Source: Roseomonas sp. KE0001
Lineage (GTDB): Bacteria; Pseudomonadota; Alphaproteobacteria; Acetobacterales; Acetobacteraceae
Direction of reading: 5' to 3'
DNA length: 64,000 nucleotides
Assembly (NCBI RefSeq): GCF_016107285.1
Contig: NZ_RCVQ01000007.1
Coordinates: 62,001-126,000 of the forward strand
The notes beneath the pieces are model-generated. The model had not been told where the DNA came from. It made no database searches and worked only from the letters and a program-made list of their open reading frames with translations. Below are positions 62,332-64,000 of the stretch, one piece after another. Position 1 is the stretch's first letter. Every line of letters begins with the position of its first letter. A program made the position numbers and the translations under genes.

Positions 62332-63165
62332 TTAGCAGCCGCCGCGGCGCCGCGCCTCGGCCGCGCGGCTGGCCAGACCGCCGGAGAGCTGGGGAAACTG
62401 GCTGCGCAGATCGGCCAGCGTGGCGCAGGCCTCGCGCTTGGCGCCGAAGCCCAGGAAGGCATTGGACAGGCCGAGCAGGGCCTCCGGCGCCCGTCCCGAG
62501 CGCCGGTTGCGCTGATAGGCGTCGTCATAGGCCAGCGCGGCCGACTGATACTGCTGGCGGCCCAGCAGGGCATCACCCAGGAGCAGTTGCGCGTCCTGCG
62601 CGCGGGCGCTGTTGCGGCTGGCGATCACCTCGCGTGCCGCGGCCTCGGCGGCGGCGTAGTCGCGGCGGCTCAGCGCGGCCTGGCCCTCGGACAGCGCCCG
62701 CTCGGGCGTGCGCGGCGCGGCGGCGGCCGGCTCGGCGGCGGGCTGCGCGGGCCGCGCCGGCGGGGCCGCGCCCTGTCGGCCGCCCCCGCCCCCCTGCTCG
62801 AGTTGCTGCAGCCGGTAATCCATGTCGCCCTGCAGCTTCTCCAGCGCCTGCTGGTTGGTGCGGAGGCGGTAGTCGAGCTGGTCCGACTGCCCGCGCAGCC
62901 GCCGTACCTCCTCCTCCAGGCTGTTCACACGATCGAGCAACTGGCTCAGCAACTCGTTGCCCCCGGCGGTGGCGCCGCGCGGCGCCACCGGGACCGGGGC
63001 GGCATAGCCCCCGCCGCCGCCACGCCGAAGGGCCTCCATCTCCTGGCGCAGCTGCAGGATCTGGTTCTGCAGAGCGATGCCCTCCCGGCTCTCCATCTGC
63101 GCCAGCGCCGGGGCGGCGCCCAGCATCGGCAGCAGCGGCGCGAGGAGGAGGAGCTTGCGGAGCAT
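62332..63165 (-). CDS. cpoB: Cell-division coordinator CpoB (YbgF), Tol-Pal system
   Basis: CpoB coordinates peptidoglycan synthesis with outer-membrane constriction. The start at complement 63165 follows AAAGGA and gives 277 residues with a signal peptide (LLLLAPLLPMLGAAPALAQ). The N-terminal coiled coil (RVNSLEEEVRRLRGQSDQLDYRLRTNQQALEKL) is followed by a Pro/Ala-rich linker and C-terminal TPR units (ALSRRDYAAAEAAAREVIA, DALLGRQQYQSAALAYDDAY, LLGLSNAFLGFG). It follows pal on the same strand as expected. Confidence 0.93.
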   Translation of the reverse strand: MLRKLLLLAPLLPMLGAAPALAQMESREGIALQNQILQLRQEMEALRRGGGGGYAAPVPVAPRGATAGGNELLSQLLDRVNSLEEEVRRLRGQSDQLDYRLRTNQQALEKLQGDMDYRLQQLEQGGGGGRQGAAPPARPAQPAAEPAAAAPRTPERALSEGQAALSRRDYAAAEAAAREVIASRNSARAQDAQLLLGDALLGRQQYQSAALAYDDAYQRNRRSGRAPEALLGLSNAFLGFGAKREACATLADLRSQFPQLSGGLASRAAEARRRGGC

Positions 63166-63296
63166 GGCGCGGATCCTTTCCGGGAAGCGGGCGGGCCCAG
63201 AGAGACGAGGCAGGGAGGCAAAACCAGGCGGCGGAGCGCGGACATGAAGACGGCGGCAACCGCGCTCGCGGATGCCGCCGCTTGTCTCAACCCAGC

Positions 63297-63318
63297 CGCC
63301 CCGCGTCAACGCGGGGCG
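63297..63318. terminator. Hairpin between pal and cpoB
   Basis: Nine perfect base pairs (CGCCCCGCG, 63297-63305, with 63310-63318) with a 4-nt loop lie 11 bases after the pal stop. No T-run follows, so it may attenuate or stabilise the pal transcript rather than end it. Confidence 0.45.
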
Positions 63319-63328
63319 TGACGGGCCC

Positions 63329-63832
63329 TCAGCGCACCACCGTGACGGCGCGGCGGTTCTGCGCCCAGGCATCGGCCGAGGAGCCCAGCGCCGCCGGGCG
63401 GTCCTTGCCGTAGGAGATGGTGCTGACGCGGCCACCGGCGACACCCTGGGCCACCAGCACGTCCCGCGCCGCATTGGCGCGGCGCTGGCCGAGAGCCAGG
63501 TTGTATTCGCGGGTGCCGCGCTCGTCGGCATGGCCCTCGACCGTCACCTGCGCCTGCGGATACTGCGCCAGCCAGGCGGCCTGCCGCTCCAGCGTCGGCC
63601 GCTGATCGGCGCCGACCGAGCTGCTGTCGGTGGCGAAGAAGACGCGGTCGCCGACATTGGCCACCAGATCCTCCTGGCTGCCGGGGCGGATCGCGCCGCT
63701 CATGCCGGCACCGGCGCCGAGGCCGCCGGCCCCCGCGCCGGCGCCCGTGGCGGCGCCGGAGGTGTCCTCACTGGCGCAGGCCGCCAGCAGCGCGACGGCG
63801 GCCAGGGCACCCAGAAGCTTGGTCTGCATCAT
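63329..63832 (-). CDS. pal: Peptidoglycan-associated lipoprotein Pal
   Basis: Pal anchors the outer membrane to peptidoglycan and binds TolB. The 167 residues start with two adjacent Met codons, then the signal LLGALAAVALLAAC with a lipobox Cys, a Gly/Ala linker and the OmpA-like domain. The domain contains VFFATDSSSVGADQRPTLERQ, VTVEGHADERGTREYNLALGQRRA and ISYGKDRPAALG. The diaminopimelate-binding Asp and Arg in this motif set are present. tolB is expected beyond the right edge. Confidence 0.96.
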   Translation of the reverse strand: MMQTKLLGALAAVALLAACASEDTSGAATGAGAGAGGLGAGAGMSGAIRPGSQEDLVANVGDRVFFATDSSSVGADQRPTLERQAAWLAQYPQAQVTVEGHADERGTREYNLALGQRRANAARDVLVAQGVAGGRVSTISYGKDRPAALGSSADAWAQNRRAVTVVR

Positions 63833-64000
63833 TTCGATTCCCGTGTCAGATCGAATTACAGCCGCGGTTACGCCGGGATTGGGGCGCGTTCAAGGCAGAC
63901 AATCCGTCCCTGCGTGAATAGTTGCCCATTTTCTTGCGAGGAGTGGAGGCGCGCCCCTCTCCTGGCCCTTTCTTCTGCCATCGGGCCGGACAGACAAGTC

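Noticed and set aside
63833-64000. A tolB start or promoter at the right edge
   Set aside because: Only a TGTAAT hexamer without a -35 is seen and no coding frame begins before the window ends.

Overview
The window is a GC-rich (about 70% or more) chromosomal segment of an alphaproteobacterium. The best fit is Acetobacteraceae, Roseomonas-like. Support comes from the very high GC, a Bug/TctC-type tripartite tricarboxylate receptor, several single substrate-binding proteins, a class I PHA synthase, rplM-rpsI followed by argC, and the pal-cpoB-tilS-ftsH-folP-glmM order. Coding density is high and almost every gene is an ordinary bacterial family. I found no prophage, transposase, CRISPR array, rRNA or tRNA.

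Layout. 1-8.5 kb: a cut-off AlaC-like aminotransferase, PHA synthase convergent with the RhlE helicase, a coupled Bug receptor/D-2-hydroxyacid dehydrogenase pair, small heat-shock protein and ribosomal protein L31. 8.7-18.3 kb: SDR and pyridoxal kinase, a family-5 substrate-binding protein, a chemoreceptor, gamma carbonic anhydrase, argC, rpsI-rplM and an extensin-like protein. 18.4-34 kb is accessory metabolism: M20 amidohydrolase, cupin and SRAP protein; an FMO-like flavoprotein/5-hydroxyisourate hydrolase/PhyH-like dioxygenase operon; a guanidinium exporter behind a guanidine-II riboswitch; a MarR/FUSC exporter operon; an L,D-transpeptidase/YcbK pair; class-III aminotransferase; a molybdopterin oxidoreductase/glutathione peroxidase/GNAT overlap operon; and gamma-glutamyltransferase. 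34-43 kb: a TPP-dependent enzyme, a lone AsnC-type sensor domain, a polar amino-acid binding protein, a GntR/CoA-transferase divergon, isocitrate dehydrogenase and DUF599. 43-53 kb: ABC exporter, D-amino-acid-oxidase-like protein, a divergent ampR-ampC pair, an orphan HerA-like ATPase and an MHYT-GGDEF-EAL protein. 53-64 kb, all on the minus strand: serC, phzF-like, thiD, glmM, folP, ftsH, tilS, cpoB, pal.

The strongest non-coding signal is the tandem-hairpin guanidine-II (mini-ykkC) motif at 23641-23697. Both loops read ACGR and it directly precedes a Gdx-type SMR gene. Other points of interest are the ampR-ampC divergon with a 21-codon leader ORF overlapping the ampC start, a possible urate- or purine-related oxidative operon with an unusual HIU hydrolase insertion, a 110-bp element with perfect 9-bp terminal inverted repeats, several long palindromes in regulatory gaps, and a TilS whose PP-loop reads SGGPHS instead of SGGxDS. 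All calls rest on reading the sequence and on family knowledge; no database search was run.
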